Positions 8,604 through 18,572 are shown, counted from the first letter of the stretch. The stretch is DNA of 25,370 nucleotides from Termitomyces sp. T153 (GCA_018296165.2 JACKQL020000253.1:1-25370); one strand, 5' to 3'. The notes: generated from the letters alone by a model not told the origin. Numbers and translations: made by a program.

Positions 8604-8641
8604 TCTCAGTCTCCTGGTCTTATCTCAGTCTCCTGGTCTTG
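8604..8641 (+). repeat. 19-bp tandem duplication in B LTR
   Basis: Units 8604-8622 and 8623-8641 (tctcagtctcctggtctta/g) are identical except for the last base, within a pyrimidine-rich R/U5 segment. Confidence 0.85.
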
Positions 8642-9188
8642 TCTTGTCTCCATTTTGTTATCATTCTCATTATTGTTTCGTATCCCTGCTCGAACCTATT
8701 CTTGTTCCATCTCGACCCCATTTCATTTCATCTGACGCTGTCTTGGTGACTCCGTCCGGCCGTTGCGCCCAAGTCTTCCTCAATCTTAACGACCTCACAA
8801 ACTCTGCGATTATGATTACAAACCCCGACACTCTTTCACCAGATCCAAACCTTGCTCTTTGCTCAGTTCCAGACTCCATCAACCCCAATTGATCTTACAT
8901 CAAACCCTGGCTCTGCTCCCATTGATTGTGTGGCCTCCTACCCCTTTGCGTCTGTGAATCTCCATACAGTCTTCTGCCTGAACCCCACCAAGCCCGTCCC
9001 GTTTCCTTGCAATCTGACTTCTTCGGACCTCCCTAGACCTGTTCGGATCACATCCCACCGACTATCCACACAAGCAATCAGTGTCCAGAACACTTTTGAG
9101 TGTCCGGTTGCCAGTGCAAGGGGATCATGCCCGCCTAGTAAGGACTTGCCCAGTGCAGCTGAGCCCTCGGAGTCAGCAGAACCTGACA

Positions 9189-9193
9189 GTAAG
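9189..9193. repeat. Target-site duplication of B, right (GTAAG)
   Basis: Directly follows the 3' LTR end CCTGACA and matches 3061-3065. Confidence 0.92.
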
Positions 9194-9512
9194 CTTGGCA
9201 AAAGAAATGATAGTAGAAAGGTATGCATCTGATAATTCATTCATATATAGTAAGAGAATGCCATTTTGTTGCTAGAGTCACTATGGTCGCTAATGGTCAT
9301 TGCTAGGGAGGGTCTAGGCCTTGATGATTTAGGCCCAAGTTCCAGACTCCACATGATGTTTCTCATGATCGGCAAGTCTTGTGCTTCGGTCCAATCCTTA
9401 GGCTAGGTCTCATGTGCTAAGTGTTGTGACTTGTGTCGGATTCAAGGTAGTCAGCTGCTGCTAAGTCTGAAATGCCAAAAAAATAGTGCTTAGCAATAAC
9501 TGGGGCTCATCA
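9194..9512 (-). mobile_element. Solo-LTR-like element E, copy 1, second part
   Basis: It continues E after B. The join with 3065 is seamless when compared with 17446-17780. The outer end CTCATCA (9506-9512) is the reverse complement of the E start TGATGAG at 17446. Together the two parts make about 1105 bp, against 1127 bp for copy 2. Element A coding sequence resumes at 9513. Confidence 0.75.
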
Positions 9513-9965
9513 CCGTCCACTCACTCCCTATGCCTCAATGTGGAGATCAAGACTATGGACACTCAGCAGACCCATGGAGTCATGGCCCTCCTGGATAGTG
9601 GAGCTAAAGGACTGTTCCTGGATACAGAGTTCATCAAATGCCACAGCCTCATTATGCAGCCCCTTCCTAAGCTCATTCCAGTCTACAACATCAATGGAAT
9701 GCTCAACAAAGCTGGTGCTATTAGCTCCATGGTAGATCTGGTTCTCCAATATCAAAACCACATAGAGCATGCTGTATTTGTTATTACTAGCCTGGAGAGG
9801 CAGGACATGATTCTTGGGTTCATGTGGCTCTGAAAGCATAACCCCAAGATTGACTGGACCAGAGGAGAGGTGACCATGAGCAGATACCCTAGAAAGTGCT
9901 CCACCTGTGCCACAGAGGACAGAGTGGAGTGTTGGACTCAAGTCTGAGAATGTGCAGCCATCCAA
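9513..9965 (+). pseudogene. Element A protease (retropepsin), broken
   Basis: This is the aspartic protease that processes the Gag-Pol polyprotein. The active-site motif LLDSGA (about 9589-9606) is intact. It is followed by LFLDTEF, PVYNINGMLNKAG and DLVLQYQNHIEHAVF, and the C-terminal MILGFMWL, then a TGA, then HNPKIDW. It aligns throughout with D (22111-22470), which also keeps LLDSGA. A cysteine pair (CSTC) follows at about 9899-9910, as in D. The linker upstream was separated from it by the E and B insertions. There is a single protease unit, unlike C. Confidence 0.85.
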
Positions 9966-11643
9966 GCATATTACACTGGCTCTCTCCCCTTTGCTGATTT
10001 AGACCTCCTGGACCCCCTGCCTCTGGCATTCCCTTGTAGGAAGGCCCTTTACAGGGACAATTGGAGCAATAGTGGAGCCCTGGAGGAGGAGCATGGAGGG
10101 AAGTTTAGTGGCATACACTAACCAGAGCTCCTGAATGAAGTGATAGAGGCAGGAGATCAAATTTATGTGACTGCTATCCACCAGCCACTCTCTATCATGG
10201 AGATCAGGGCTAGCCAGACTACATCCCAAAGGCTGGCCCAGGCCTTTGCTGTTAATACTGTGCCTAAAGAGTTCTGAGAGGCAGTACCCTCCTACTTGCA
10301 TGCATTTGAGGATGTGTTCTCCAAGGCCTATTTTGACTTGCTTCTGGAGTACAAGAAGTGGGACCATGCCATTGAACTGCTGCCTGACTCAGCACCCTCC
10401 AGCTGTAAGGTCTACCCCCTCATGCCCAGAGAGCAGGACAAGCTTGATGCCTTCCTCCAGGAGAACTTGGACTCTGGTCATATCCATCCATCCAAATCTC
10501 CAATGGCTTCTCTAGTCTTCTTCATCAAGAAGAAGGATGGCTCCCTCTGACTGGTACAGGACTACTGGGTACTCAATGCCATGATGGTGAAGAATTGCTA
10601 CCCCCTCCCTCTCATCTCTGAACTCATCAACAACTTCCGGGGCATGAAATATTTCACAAAACTAGATGTCTGGTGGAGTTACAACAATGTGCACATTCAG
10701 GAGGGAGACAAATGGAAGGCAGCCTTCTGGACCAACTGGGAGTTGTTCAAACTGCTTGTTATGTTCTTCAGTCTCACCAATAGCCCCACCACTTTCCAGA
10801 CCATGATGAACAACATCTTCTGGGACTTCATCACAGAGGATGTAGTGTGCATGTACTTTGACAACATTCTCATCTATACTAAATCATTGGAGGAACACTG
10901 TTGGATTACTCATCTCATCCTGGAATGCTTCTGCCAGCACCAGCTCTATCTCAAGCCAGAGAAGTGTGAGTTTGAGCAGATCCAGATCAAGTATCTTGGC
11001 CTGATCATCTTGCATGGGGCTGTGGAGATGGACCCAGTGAAGGTAGCAGGCATGGCAGAGTGGCCAGAGCCCAAGAACAAGAAGAAGGTGCAGGCATTCC
11101 TTGGCTTTGCAAGCTTCTACTAGGGATTCATCCAGGACTTCTCACATCATGCCCATCTGCTATTCAACCTCACTAGGAAGGATGTTACATAGAGTTGTAG
11201 GCCTCTGGAGCAGTTGGCCTTTGACACCCTTAAATGCACCATGACCTCTAGACCTGTTCTTCTTTTTCCAGACAACAATTCTCCCTTCCATGTAGAGGCT
11301 GACAGCTCTGACTTTGCCACAGGGGCAGTGCTCTTGCAGCAGTCTCCAGAGGATGGAAAGTGGCATCCAGTGGCCTTCTACTCCAAAAGCCTGAATGCAG
11401 TGGAGCAGAACTACAAAATCCATGACAAGAAGATGTTGGCCATCATTCAATCATTTGAGGAGTGGTGGCACTTTCTCAAAGGCGCATGGCACAAGTTTGA
11501 GGACTGAATGGATCACAAGAACCTTGAATACTTCTGGACAGCCAAGAAGCTTAACCACTAGCAGGCCCAATGGTCCCTCTACCTTGCCAACTTTGACTTC
11601 TCCTTGTACCACAAGTCTGGCTAGGGCATGGGGGGCCTAGTGT
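9966..11643 (+). pseudogene. Element A reverse transcriptase and RNase H, broken; ends abruptly
   Basis: The pre-RT segment (10285-10400) has AFEDVFSK and WDHAIELLPDS. RT follows: LVFFIKKKDGSL, then a TGA, CYPLPLISELI, YFTKLDVWWSYNNVHI (first catalytic Asp kept), SPTTFQTMMN, and the catalytic motif at 10854-10865, which reads YFDN instead of YxDD. YLGLIILHGAVEMDP and VQAFLGFASFY end the RT region. RNase H (11214-11560) has HVEADSSDFATGAVL and PVAFYSKSL, but HDKKMLAI has Lys where Glu is usual. Stops lie at about 10548, 11122, 11190, 11505, 11560 and 11623. The sequence ends at GMGGLV, the place just before the typical DAL box, where it meets the 3' region of C in opposite orientation. No integrase of A is present. 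Confidence 0.88.
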
Positions 11644-11654
11644 AGGGGGGCCCT

Positions 11655-12100
11655 GAGCAATAGTAGAGAGAGTGTGAAGGCAGAAGGAGTGGCTCACCAA
11701 TGAGGTGGCCTTAGGGTGGTGGGGAGTACTCCATGAGTGTTTTCTTCTTTCATTTTCCTTTTTCCCCTGAGCTAACCTTGCTTTGGTAGACTGGGCCTGG
11801 AAGCACTGCATCCTCCTTAACAGAGCATTAGTAGTGCTAGGTTCCATCCATGATGGGCTGGCAAGGATGCTTGGGGACCTCCTGCCAGAATTGGGATAGG
11901 GGGTCACACAGATGAGGCATCTGATAGCAGGGCATCAGTGGTGAGTGACAGTAGATCCTGGGACATGGTGGGAGGTGGCAACAGACATAGGGGAGCCACT
12001 TCCAGAGCACCTAGAGGTCTTGGCAATGGTGGTGGCTCAGTTAGAGGTGGACATGGTGGAGAGGATAGTGGAGGTGGGATCAGAAGGGAAGGGGGAGTAG
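11655..12100 (+). pseudogene. Antisense accessory gene of C (remnant), intron-containing
   Basis: Exon 1 remnant: 11655-11732, with RQKEWLTNEVALG matching B's RQREDCLANEAALG. Predicted intron: 11733-11789. Exon 2: 11790-12100, with WAWKHCILLNRALVVLGSIHDGL, HLIAGHQ, WWEVATDIGEPLP and AMVVAQLEVDM, ending at TAG 12098-12100 close to B's stop position. Premature stops lie at about 11675, 11890 and 11940, and the donor GT is now AT. The 5' part is cut off by the junction with element A. The product is unknown. It lies on the strand opposite to C's gag-pol, exactly as in B and D. Confidence 0.62.
11733..11789 (+). other. Decayed intron in the antisense gene of C
   Basis: 57 nt: ATGAGT at the donor (preceded by C, so CGTGAGT to CATGAGT is a CpG-type change), branch site CTAAC, acceptor GGTAG. 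Splicing here would keep the same codon phase as in B and D. Confidence 0.55.
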
Positions 12101-12329
12101 GGGGTTTGCTTGGTCTTATCTTCTTGTATTCTGCATTGGCTCTCCTTTTGTAGCATTATGTAATACCATACTTGTTTATACAACTGTTTTAGGACACCCT
12201 GCCTGGATGATTAGACTCTCTTCAGTGTTGAGTGAGGGGGAGTAAATAAAATATGTAAGGAGTGCTCATAGGAGTTGAATCCCTGATAAATCCAGAGGTG
12301 GGGATTATGCCTACTAATGCTGTTTGTAT
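12101..12329 (-). other. Conserved 3' spacer of C
   Basis: It lies between the chromodomain and the antisense gene. The reverse complement contains gggattcaactcc, shared with B (6780) and D (24608). No coding frame is supported. The plus-strand start of this stretch may hold the 3' end of the antisense transcript, but no signal was recognised. Confidence 0.45.
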
Positions 12330-13880
12330 TTGCTAGCCCCAGGAGTCCCAGGGCTTGGTGGAGTGCCATTGATGGAAGTCCTGGAGTTTATTGGGGGCTC
12401 TGTCAAGGTTTTTTTGGGGTTTCCAAGTGTTGTCCTCAGGCCCATAGCCCTTCTAGTGGACCAAGTATTGGAGTTGGCTATGGACTATGCAGGAGTTGAG
12501 GATTTGGTCAACCTTGTAGTGATATTTGTCCTTGACTTTGATGGGGGGCAGTTGACTGGGATGTTGCTCAGGAAAGGGGTCTGGAGCGTGTCTTTCAAGG
12601 AGTCGCATGTGAAACATGGAGTGGAGACCCTTCAGGCCTAGGGATAGATCAAGCTTATAGGCATGCATGAAGACCTTCCAGAGGATTTTGAAGGAGCCAA
12701 AGTGTTTGTGATCGAGCTTGACAGAGGGCCTCTAGATCTTGAGATTTTATTGATTGAGCCAGACTAAGATGCTAGGAGGCCAGTCAGGGGTCAGTTTGCA
12801 TTGGGCATTGGCATGCTTGGAGTAGGCTTGATTGGCAGTATTGATCTCATTCTGGAGGAACTGGTGAAGGGATTGGAGGTCCTTGGCAACTTTGTGGGCA
12901 ACATGGGAGGGGATATCTTTGAGGGATAGTGTAAGCTGGGGGTTGTAGCCCTTATTGGCATAAAAGGAGGAAACTCCAGTAGTAAAGTGAGATGTATTGT
13001 TGTAGGTAAACTTGGCAAGAGGGAGTTCTATGTGCCAGTTGTCCTGTAAATAGTCAACATAGAGGCAGAGATACTGTTTCAATGTCTGGTTTACTTGTTC
13101 TGTTTGTCCATCAGTCTCTGGGTAATAGGTGATGGAGAGATTGGTTTTGATTTCAAGCACCTTGCATAGTGACTGCCAAAAATGAGATATGAATAGAGGT
13201 CTGCAGTCAGAGATGATGTCATCCAAGAGTCTGTGCTTGGAGAATACATGTTCAAGGAATAGTTTAGTGAACTCTGGAGCATTGTTGGTGGTGTGGCAGG
13301 GGATGAAGAGGGCTTGTTTAGTGAGGCAGCAGACAACAATGAGGATTGCATTGAAACCTTCAGAGTTGGGGAGTTCAACAATATGATCCATTGATATTGA
13401 GAACCAGGGGCATTAGCTGATGGGGAGAGGCTTCAATAACCCATGGGGGTGGTGGTGGGATACCTTGGCCTGGAGACAAGGTTTGCAGGCCCTTACATAT
13501 TGTGTGACATCCTTCTTCATTCCTGGCCAAAAGTAAGTCCAGAAGATGAGTTGAAGAGTCTTACAAATTTCTGGATGTTTCTAGAGCTTGTGGTCATAGT
13601 GTTGCCAGAGTATGTCAAGGCAGATAGACTTGTAGTCTGGAGCATAAATTCATCCACTCTGAAGCAGGAGGTGGTGGTCCAGAGACAGCATGAAGGGGTT
13701 TTTGGCATTTGACTCACTAGTGGAATTGTTGCAGGGGTTGTGCTGGGTGAAGAAAGGGTCCAGGGGTGAGTTTCTAATTTGATAGAGGATCCATTCTTCA
13801 TTTAAAATCAGCACAGCATGTAGATGGTCGGGGGGGATTACTACTCAATAGTTGAAGATGTTCCATTCAGCTTTAAATGA
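12330..13880 (-). pseudogene. Element C integrase with zinc-binding region and chromodomain, broken
   Basis: Integrase inserts the cDNA into the genome, and the chromodomain steers it to heterochromatin. From right to left: the zinc-binding HHCC region (HYDHKL ... FWPGMKKDV ... CKPCLQ, about 13610-13450), then the catalytic core with SMDHIVELPNSEGF (first Asp), APEFTKLFLEHVFSKH, ISDC (second Asp) and [14 protein letters not shown] (Glu), so the D-D-E triad is retained. The core continues with FTYNNTSHFTTGVS and FYANKGYNP. The C-terminal chromodomain shows VDQILNS, QYLVH, a stop, [16 protein letters not shown] and NKLQDFH (about 12540-12380). Broken by stops at Arg/Gln/Trp codons and by frame changes near 13640 and 12740. 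Confidence 0.88.
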
Positions 13881-15520
13881 CTTTTTCAGATACATGTCAG
13901 ACTTCTGAGTGAGGGTGTCAGGCTTTGCACTGAGTTGTCCGGGGCAGTAGTGGATGGTGAAGTTGTACTCCAAGAGGGTTTCAGACTATTGAGCTTGGTG
14001 GTGGCTGAGTTGCTTTGTAGTTGTGAAGTATTGCAGGTTGTTATAGTCAGAGTAAACTTGGATGTGATGCAGGAATCCCTTGAGGTAAGCCCACCACTGA
14101 TGAAAGGCTTTGACAATCATGAGGAGTTCCTTGTCATAGATATTGTAGTTGAGTTCTGCAGGGATCATTGAATGGGTGTAGAAGGTGACAGGGCAGAGGT
14201 CCTTGCCTCCAGAGTCCAACTGGGAGAGTATTCCAGTGATGATGTAGTTGGAGGTGTTGCATTTGAGCACAATCAGCAGGAAGGGGTCGAAATGGCAGAG
14301 GACTGGGGCAGAGGTGAAGGCCTTTTTGAGGAGGAGGAATACACTCTGGCATTTTCTGTCCCAGTCCCATAGAGTGTCCCTCCATGTAAGTCAGTTGAGG
14401 GGTTTGGTAATTCCAGAGTAATTATCAATGAATTAGCAATAGAAGTTAGCAAAACCCAGGAACAACTGTACCTCTTTGATGTTATGTGGTGGGGGCCAAT
14501 TGAGTATAGCTTTGACCTTAGCAGGGTCCATGTGCATGCTGTCAGGAGTAACAATGACTCCAAGGTATTCAACCTCTGTCATGTGAAAGGAGCATTTTTC
14601 AGGTTTGGCATAGAGGTAGTACTCTCAGAGTCATTTTAAGACATGGCAGACATGCTCTGGGTGCTCCTCCAGCAAATTCAAATAGATCAGTATGTCATCC
14701 AGGTACACAATAATGAAAACATCATTCATATCATGGAAGATGTTGTTTATAAAGTACTGGAAAGTGGCAGGGGAGTTAGTCATTCTAAAGAGCATTACAA
14801 GGTACTCAAAGAGGCCATAGTGAGTGTGAAAGGTGGTCTTCCATTCATGTTCCAGGGCAATCTGGACATTGTTGTAGCCAGAGTGGAGGTCTATTTTTGT
14901 GTAGATCTTGGCACTGTGGAGGTGGTCAATGAGATCTCTGATCAGGGGGAGTGGCTATCAGTTATTTTGGTGACTTTGTTGAGTCTCTAATAATCTACAC
15001 AAAGTCAGAGTGATCCATCCTTTTTTTTGGCAAACAAGACTAGAGTGCTGGTGGCAGAGATCAACAGGCATATGAAGCCCTTGCCAAGCATGTTGTTGAG
15101 GTAGTCCTTCAGGGCCCAGAGCTCAATCTTGGACATGTTGTAGATCTTGCCAAACAGGGGCAAGGTGCCTTCTTCAAAGTCGATCTTGTGGTCATAGGAG
15201 CAGTGCAGGAGAAGTTCTTTGGCACTCCCTTCAGAGAACATGTCAGCAAATTCATGATACTCCAGGAGAACTACTTTGGATATGATCTGTTCTTCCATTT
15301 TGCACTCTGGTGTGGTAGTTTCTGCATGGAGGTACTCCTCCAGTAGGGCTGGCATGATTTGTAACTGGAAGGTGGGGGTGCCATCTTGTAGGATGCATGC
15401 AAAGGGGATGGTGCCAATGATTTTAATGTTGAGGCCTCCAGAGTCAATGGGAGTGGATGAGGGGTGGTAGCAGTCAAGTCTGGAGTAGTGGCAGAGTTGG
15501 TCAGAGGGGTTGAGCATTGC
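13881..15520 (-). pseudogene. Element C reverse transcriptase and RNase H, broken
   Basis: The pre-RT segment (15270-15240) has EYHEFADMF. RT follows with NNMLGKGFI, LVLFAKKKDGSL, the intact catalytic motif YLDDILIY (YLDD at 14705-14694), KPEKCSFH, EYLGVIVTPDSMHMDP, VQLFLGFANFY, then RNase H with LKCNTSNYIITGILSQLDSG, PVTFYTHSM, NYNIYDKELLMIVKAF (Glu kept) and VYSDYNNLQYF (Asp kept). The usual first RNase H Asp in the TDAS box is Asn here (KCNTSN). Several frame changes and stops. It differs clearly from A's RT, so A and C are separate lineages. Confidence 0.88.
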
Positions 15521-15739
15521 TAGTCAGAGTACCATGGCCCTTTGTATTGATTCCAAAGTATGTTGGGAGGCAGCCATCATGATTTGATTGAGGGTGACCA
15601 AGGCTGGGTTGTGTTTTCTTTGCCTTCTGAGTTGCCATTGGAGATTGAGGGGCTTTGAGTTGCTCCAGAGGTGTTGGCACTGGGATTGAAGATGTCAGAG
15701 TCTAAGATAGACTAGAGGCAGAGAGGGATGGTGGCCACT
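15521..15739 (-). other. Protease-RT linker of C
   Basis: Low-complexity Ser/Thr/Pro/Asn-rich translation in decayed frames, for example ANTSGATQSPSISNGNSEG. This is linker-like sequence between the second protease and RT, with no recognised domain. Confidence 0.45.
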
Positions 15740-16120
15740 AGACTTGCTTTGGGGCCAAGAAATTGAATGGTGAGGTTCTTCCAGTCAATATTGGGGTTGA
15801 TGTATTTTAGCTATGGGAGTCCAAGCATGACCAGGGTTGATGGAGGGAGTTGGGTGATGAGGAGCCAGGCCTGGAACTGCAGGTCATTATCAAGGGTGAG
15901 AGTGTTGTTATGGTATTGAATGATCCCTGTAGTGGTGGGGCTTCCATTGAAGAGTTGGAGCTCAAGGGGTTTGTTAAGGTTATTGTTCTGGAGGTCAAGT
16001 TGACTGCTGATGAAGGTACTGGAGGTGCTGCTATCAATGAGGGTGGGGAGTAACTTGGGCAAGCTATTGAGTTGGACATTGTTACTGAATGACTATGTGG
16101 ACCTGGAGCAGAGCTGCAGG
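15740..16120 (-). pseudogene. Element C protease domain 2 (proximal to RT)
   Basis: Aspartic protease-like domain. PTLIDSSTSSTFISSQL carries the active-site Asp (codon about 16035-16033), with Ser at the usual Gly (DSS for DSG). It is followed by LELQLFNGSPTTTGIIQY, LTLDNDLQFQAWLLITQL, the C-terminal VMLGLPWL and then YINPNIDW (about 15804-15781). The frame is open across most of the domain. It is a tandem relative of the domain at 16140-16517. Confidence 0.78.
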
Positions 16121-16139
16121 AGAGTCCAGGATTGGTTAA

Positions 16140-16517
16140 TCATAGTCTTGGAGTTCTAGGAGGAGGGTGAGACATTGAAGAGTACTAGTCCAGAGTTGGT
16201 GGGATTGTTCCAGTCAAGGCAGAGGGTGAGGCTGGGCCAGTCAATGTGGGGGTTGATAGAGCAGAGCCATGACTGAGATGATGGGGATGAAGAGGTGTAG
16301 TTTCATGATAAGTAGTTGGAGTTCTTATTGCTATCTATTGGTGAAGGTCATGGTCATTTCCAGGTATTGTGTGATGTCTCTGGTGGAGGTGGGGTCATCA
16401 TCAAAGAGTTTGAAGGGGATTGGAGTGGGAATGTGTCAGAGGAGGTGAGGAGTGAGCACTGTCAGGGATTTGTTGATAAAGTTATCTATAGTGCTGCTGT
16501 CAACTAGTGTGGGGATA
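16140..16517 (-). pseudogene. Element C protease domain 1 (proximal to gag), duplicated unit
   Basis: IPTLVDSSTIDNFINKSL (Asp codon about 16501-16499) is followed by IPFKLFDDDPTSTRDITQYL, MTMTF, ELQLLIMKLH and, after a frame change, SINPHIDWPSL (about 16260-16236). Every landmark has a counterpart in the second domain: PTL(V/I)DSST, LF(D/N) with PT(S/T)T, and INP(H/N)IDW. The two units are offset by about 460 bp (~155 codons). Stops lie near 16422, 16335 and 16230. Nucleotide similarity between the units looks moderate, implying an old duplication within the family. Confidence 0.75.
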
Positions 16518-16739
16518 GGGTTGTTGGAGCAGGGGAGAGTGGTGTAGAGGAGGAGGGTGGTGGAGGAGTGGGAGGAGAGGTGTGCTAGGAGGTTGTCTGG
16601 AGTGAGTATCATTGTGTGGAGAAGTGTGGCTGGGGTGGAGAAGACATTGGGGTCTGTCCTGTGGTCTAGTGCATCTTTAAGACCTAAACCACCAACTCAT
16701 TTTCCATAAACTGGTAGTTGCAGTCTTCTCCACTGATCA
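16518..16739 (-). other. Gag-protease linker of C
   Basis: Downstream of the zinc knuckle; Ser/Pro/Leu-rich decayed translation with stops and no recognised motif. It follows the usual Ty3 order from Gag to protease. Confidence 0.45.
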
Positions 16740-17445
16740 TCCACATGGTGTGTCCCATCACTTGTCATCTAAGACAACTGTGGATAAAGTGTCCCTGCTC
16801 ACTACATAGGATGCATATGCTCTCTTTCCATTGTTTCTTCTGTGTCTCCTCCAGTATGTCAATCCACAGCCTATTCTGAATCTTATTTGCATACAAGGCT
16901 TCTTGATTGTCAGTGGAGTCTGGAATGTTGTTGTGGTCATTGGAGTTAGTGTCCAGGGGCTCTGGAGTCTTGTAGAGGTCAGTAGCATAGAGCTGGGCAG
17001 GTGGGCATTGTCCTAGGAGTCAATTGGCAATGGAGGTCCTTCAGCTTGGAGGGAGACAGAGCATGGGGTTGGTGGGGTTGGTGGGGATCAAGGGTTGAGT
17101 GCCATTGGTTGCTCTGGTCTGCCAGTTGGGGTTGCCAGAGGTGTTTCATGAGGTCTGGGGTGCCATGTTCTCGCTCTGATCTTCCCAGTAATGTTGGTTG
17201 ACCTGGGTAACAAGTGCCTTGTACTCATTGTAGGTGGTATGCTTGGGTGCAAGGTAAAGGACATCCTTGATCTGCTGAAGCAGGGCACAATGGAGGGTGA
17301 ATCAGAGAGCATTGTAATTCCATCCAGTTTTGTAGGCTTCTTGTTCAAATCATACAATGAAGGTCATGAAGCATTTATTGTCACACATTCAGATGTTGAA
17401 GAGGTTCTTCTCTGCCTCTGCTACAGTGTCAAAGACACTGAACTT
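16740..17445 (-). pseudogene. Element C gag, capsid C-terminal half and CCHC zinc knuckle
   Basis: After the E insertion the capsid resumes as VFDTVAEAEKNLFNI, then RMRDN-like sequence (here MCDNKCFMTFIV), FEQEAYKTGWNYNAL, IKDVLYLAPKHTTYNEYKAL and HYWED, which is typical of chromoviral Gag in basidiomycetes. The zinc knuckle at 16815-16774 reads CILCSEQGHFIHSC (C-x2-C-x4-H-x4-C), fully intact. Stops replace Arg codons (for example about 17415 and 17350). It joins in frame with the part at 18573-20309 once E is removed. Confidence 0.82.
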
Positions 17446-18572
17446 TGATGAGCCCCAGTTATTGCTGAGCACTATTTTTTTTGGCATTTCGGACTTAGCA
17501 GCAGCTGACTACCTTGAATCCGACACAAGTCACAACACTCAGCACATGAGACTTAGCCTAAGGATTGGACTGAAGCACGAGACTTTAGTGACTGCGAGAC
17601 TTACTGATCACGAGAAACATCACATGGAGTCTGGAACTTGGGCCTAAATCATCAAGGCCTAGACTCTCTCTAGCAACAATTATTACTGACCCTAGCGACT
17701 CTAGCAATGAAACAGCATTCTCTTACTATATATGGACAAATTATCAGATGCATACCTTTTTACTATCATTTCTTTTGCTGAGCTTACCAACATACTTGAA
17801 CAGCATCTATGCTTCAGGTATTGACATCAGACTCATTACTTTTTTGGTTTCATTTGCAATTAGGTGCTGCCAAGACTTTGCCTATGATTTTTCACTTAGT
17901 TACAGACTGATGCCTCATATGCTCCCTAAACACAGTGACAGACACTGTCACTAGTGGTGCCTATTTGTTTACTTTCTCATACTATACTTTGAAACGTATA
18001 AATACTGACTGTACATAGATACCAAAAAAAGGGGGAACAATCAGAGAACTTATATCTTTGAGCTTACCAACAAGAGATTTCACTTTGCTTCCTTCACTCT
18101 TTTATTGCTTTCAACTCAAGCTTAGTGATAAGCCTTCTTGACTTTGACCTTGACTTAGTGTGGTGCCAACTGCAGGTGCCTATTTTTATTAATCCAACTT
18201 AGTGACGCTAGCAACTATAGCTAGCAATCAGTTTATGTTCGTCCCTTGATTTTAGTCTTCCTGTTACTGCCTTTCCCTGTCTCTACCCTATTCCCTCACT
18301 CTCCACTACTGCTGTTAGGAGGGCATTTTGTCTTAGCAATGTTACTGGTCTTTACCCTTTTTCTTTCCTGATCATCACTAGCAACCTCTGCTAGCCATAG
18401 TGACTTCTATCGACTTCACTCCACAACATAACTTTTGCTTCAGTTCTTTGGGATGGTTACTGACTCGCCCTCAACTATTAACTTTCTACTGCCAGCTACC
18501 CTATCTAGTGACTAGTGTTAGGTCCTCTTTTTAGGTTTTCTGCACAGCACTAGGTGGCATAGGAGCACATCA
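17446..18572 (+). mobile_element. Solo LTR-like element E, copy 2
   Basis: 1127 bp from TGATGAG to ACATCA, nearly identical to copy 1 (2280-3065/9194-9512, opposite strand). ACTT flanks both ends (17442-17445 and 18573-18576). Removing E plus one ACTT restores a continuous capsid frame (FTQEFSS...FSVFD), so the insertion is genuine. It contains a TATAAATA box, no coding frame and several CTAGCGAC-like motifs. It is less CpG-depleted than the C sequence around it and therefore younger. Confidence 0.85.
17997..18004 (+). promoter_or_regulatory. TATA box of E LTR copy 2
   Basis: TATAAATA, about 550 bp from the LTR start and conserved in copy 1. Inferred U3 promoter. Confidence 0.5.

Larger units (their letters stand above)
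3066..9188 (+). mobile_element. LTR retrotransposon B (6.1 kb), nested in E; non-autonomous/degenerate
   Basis: Complete by structure: 5' LTR 3066-3601, primer-binding site 3602-3614, interior 3602-8025, polypurine tract 8013-8025, 3' LTR 8026-9188, flanked by GTAAG duplications. The LTR, primer site and 3' region are shared with element C, so B belongs to the C family of Ty3 chromoviruses. No convincing RT or integrase domain remains in the interior. It keeps a gag N-terminal remnant, proline-rich decayed sequence and an antisense gene near its 3' end. It retains many CpGs, unlike the older A, C and D copies, and the plus strand of the interior is strongly C-rich and G-poor. It is the youngest insertion in the window. 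Confidence 0.9.
8026..9188 (+). repeat. 3' LTR of B (1163 bp, full length)
   Basis: It runs from TGTCATGACC to CCTGACA and aligns end to end with the C LTR (20342-21367, reverse) and with both halves of the 5' LTR. It contains U3 with CGGCTAACTCCAAC-type short repeats (8150-8200), a TATA box, the predicted start, and a pyrimidine-rich R/U5 with a 19-bp tandem duplication. It retains many CpGs. Confidence 0.93.

Noticed and set aside
9513..9516. Target-site duplication for E copy 1
   Set aside because: The flanks caaa (2276-2279) and ccgt (9513-9516) do not match even allowing for CpG changes, so no duplication is claimed there.
14643..14990. A 115-codon plus-strand open frame opposite C RT
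   Set aside because: The minus strand here encodes clear RT motifs including YLDDILIY. The plus frame has no family features.
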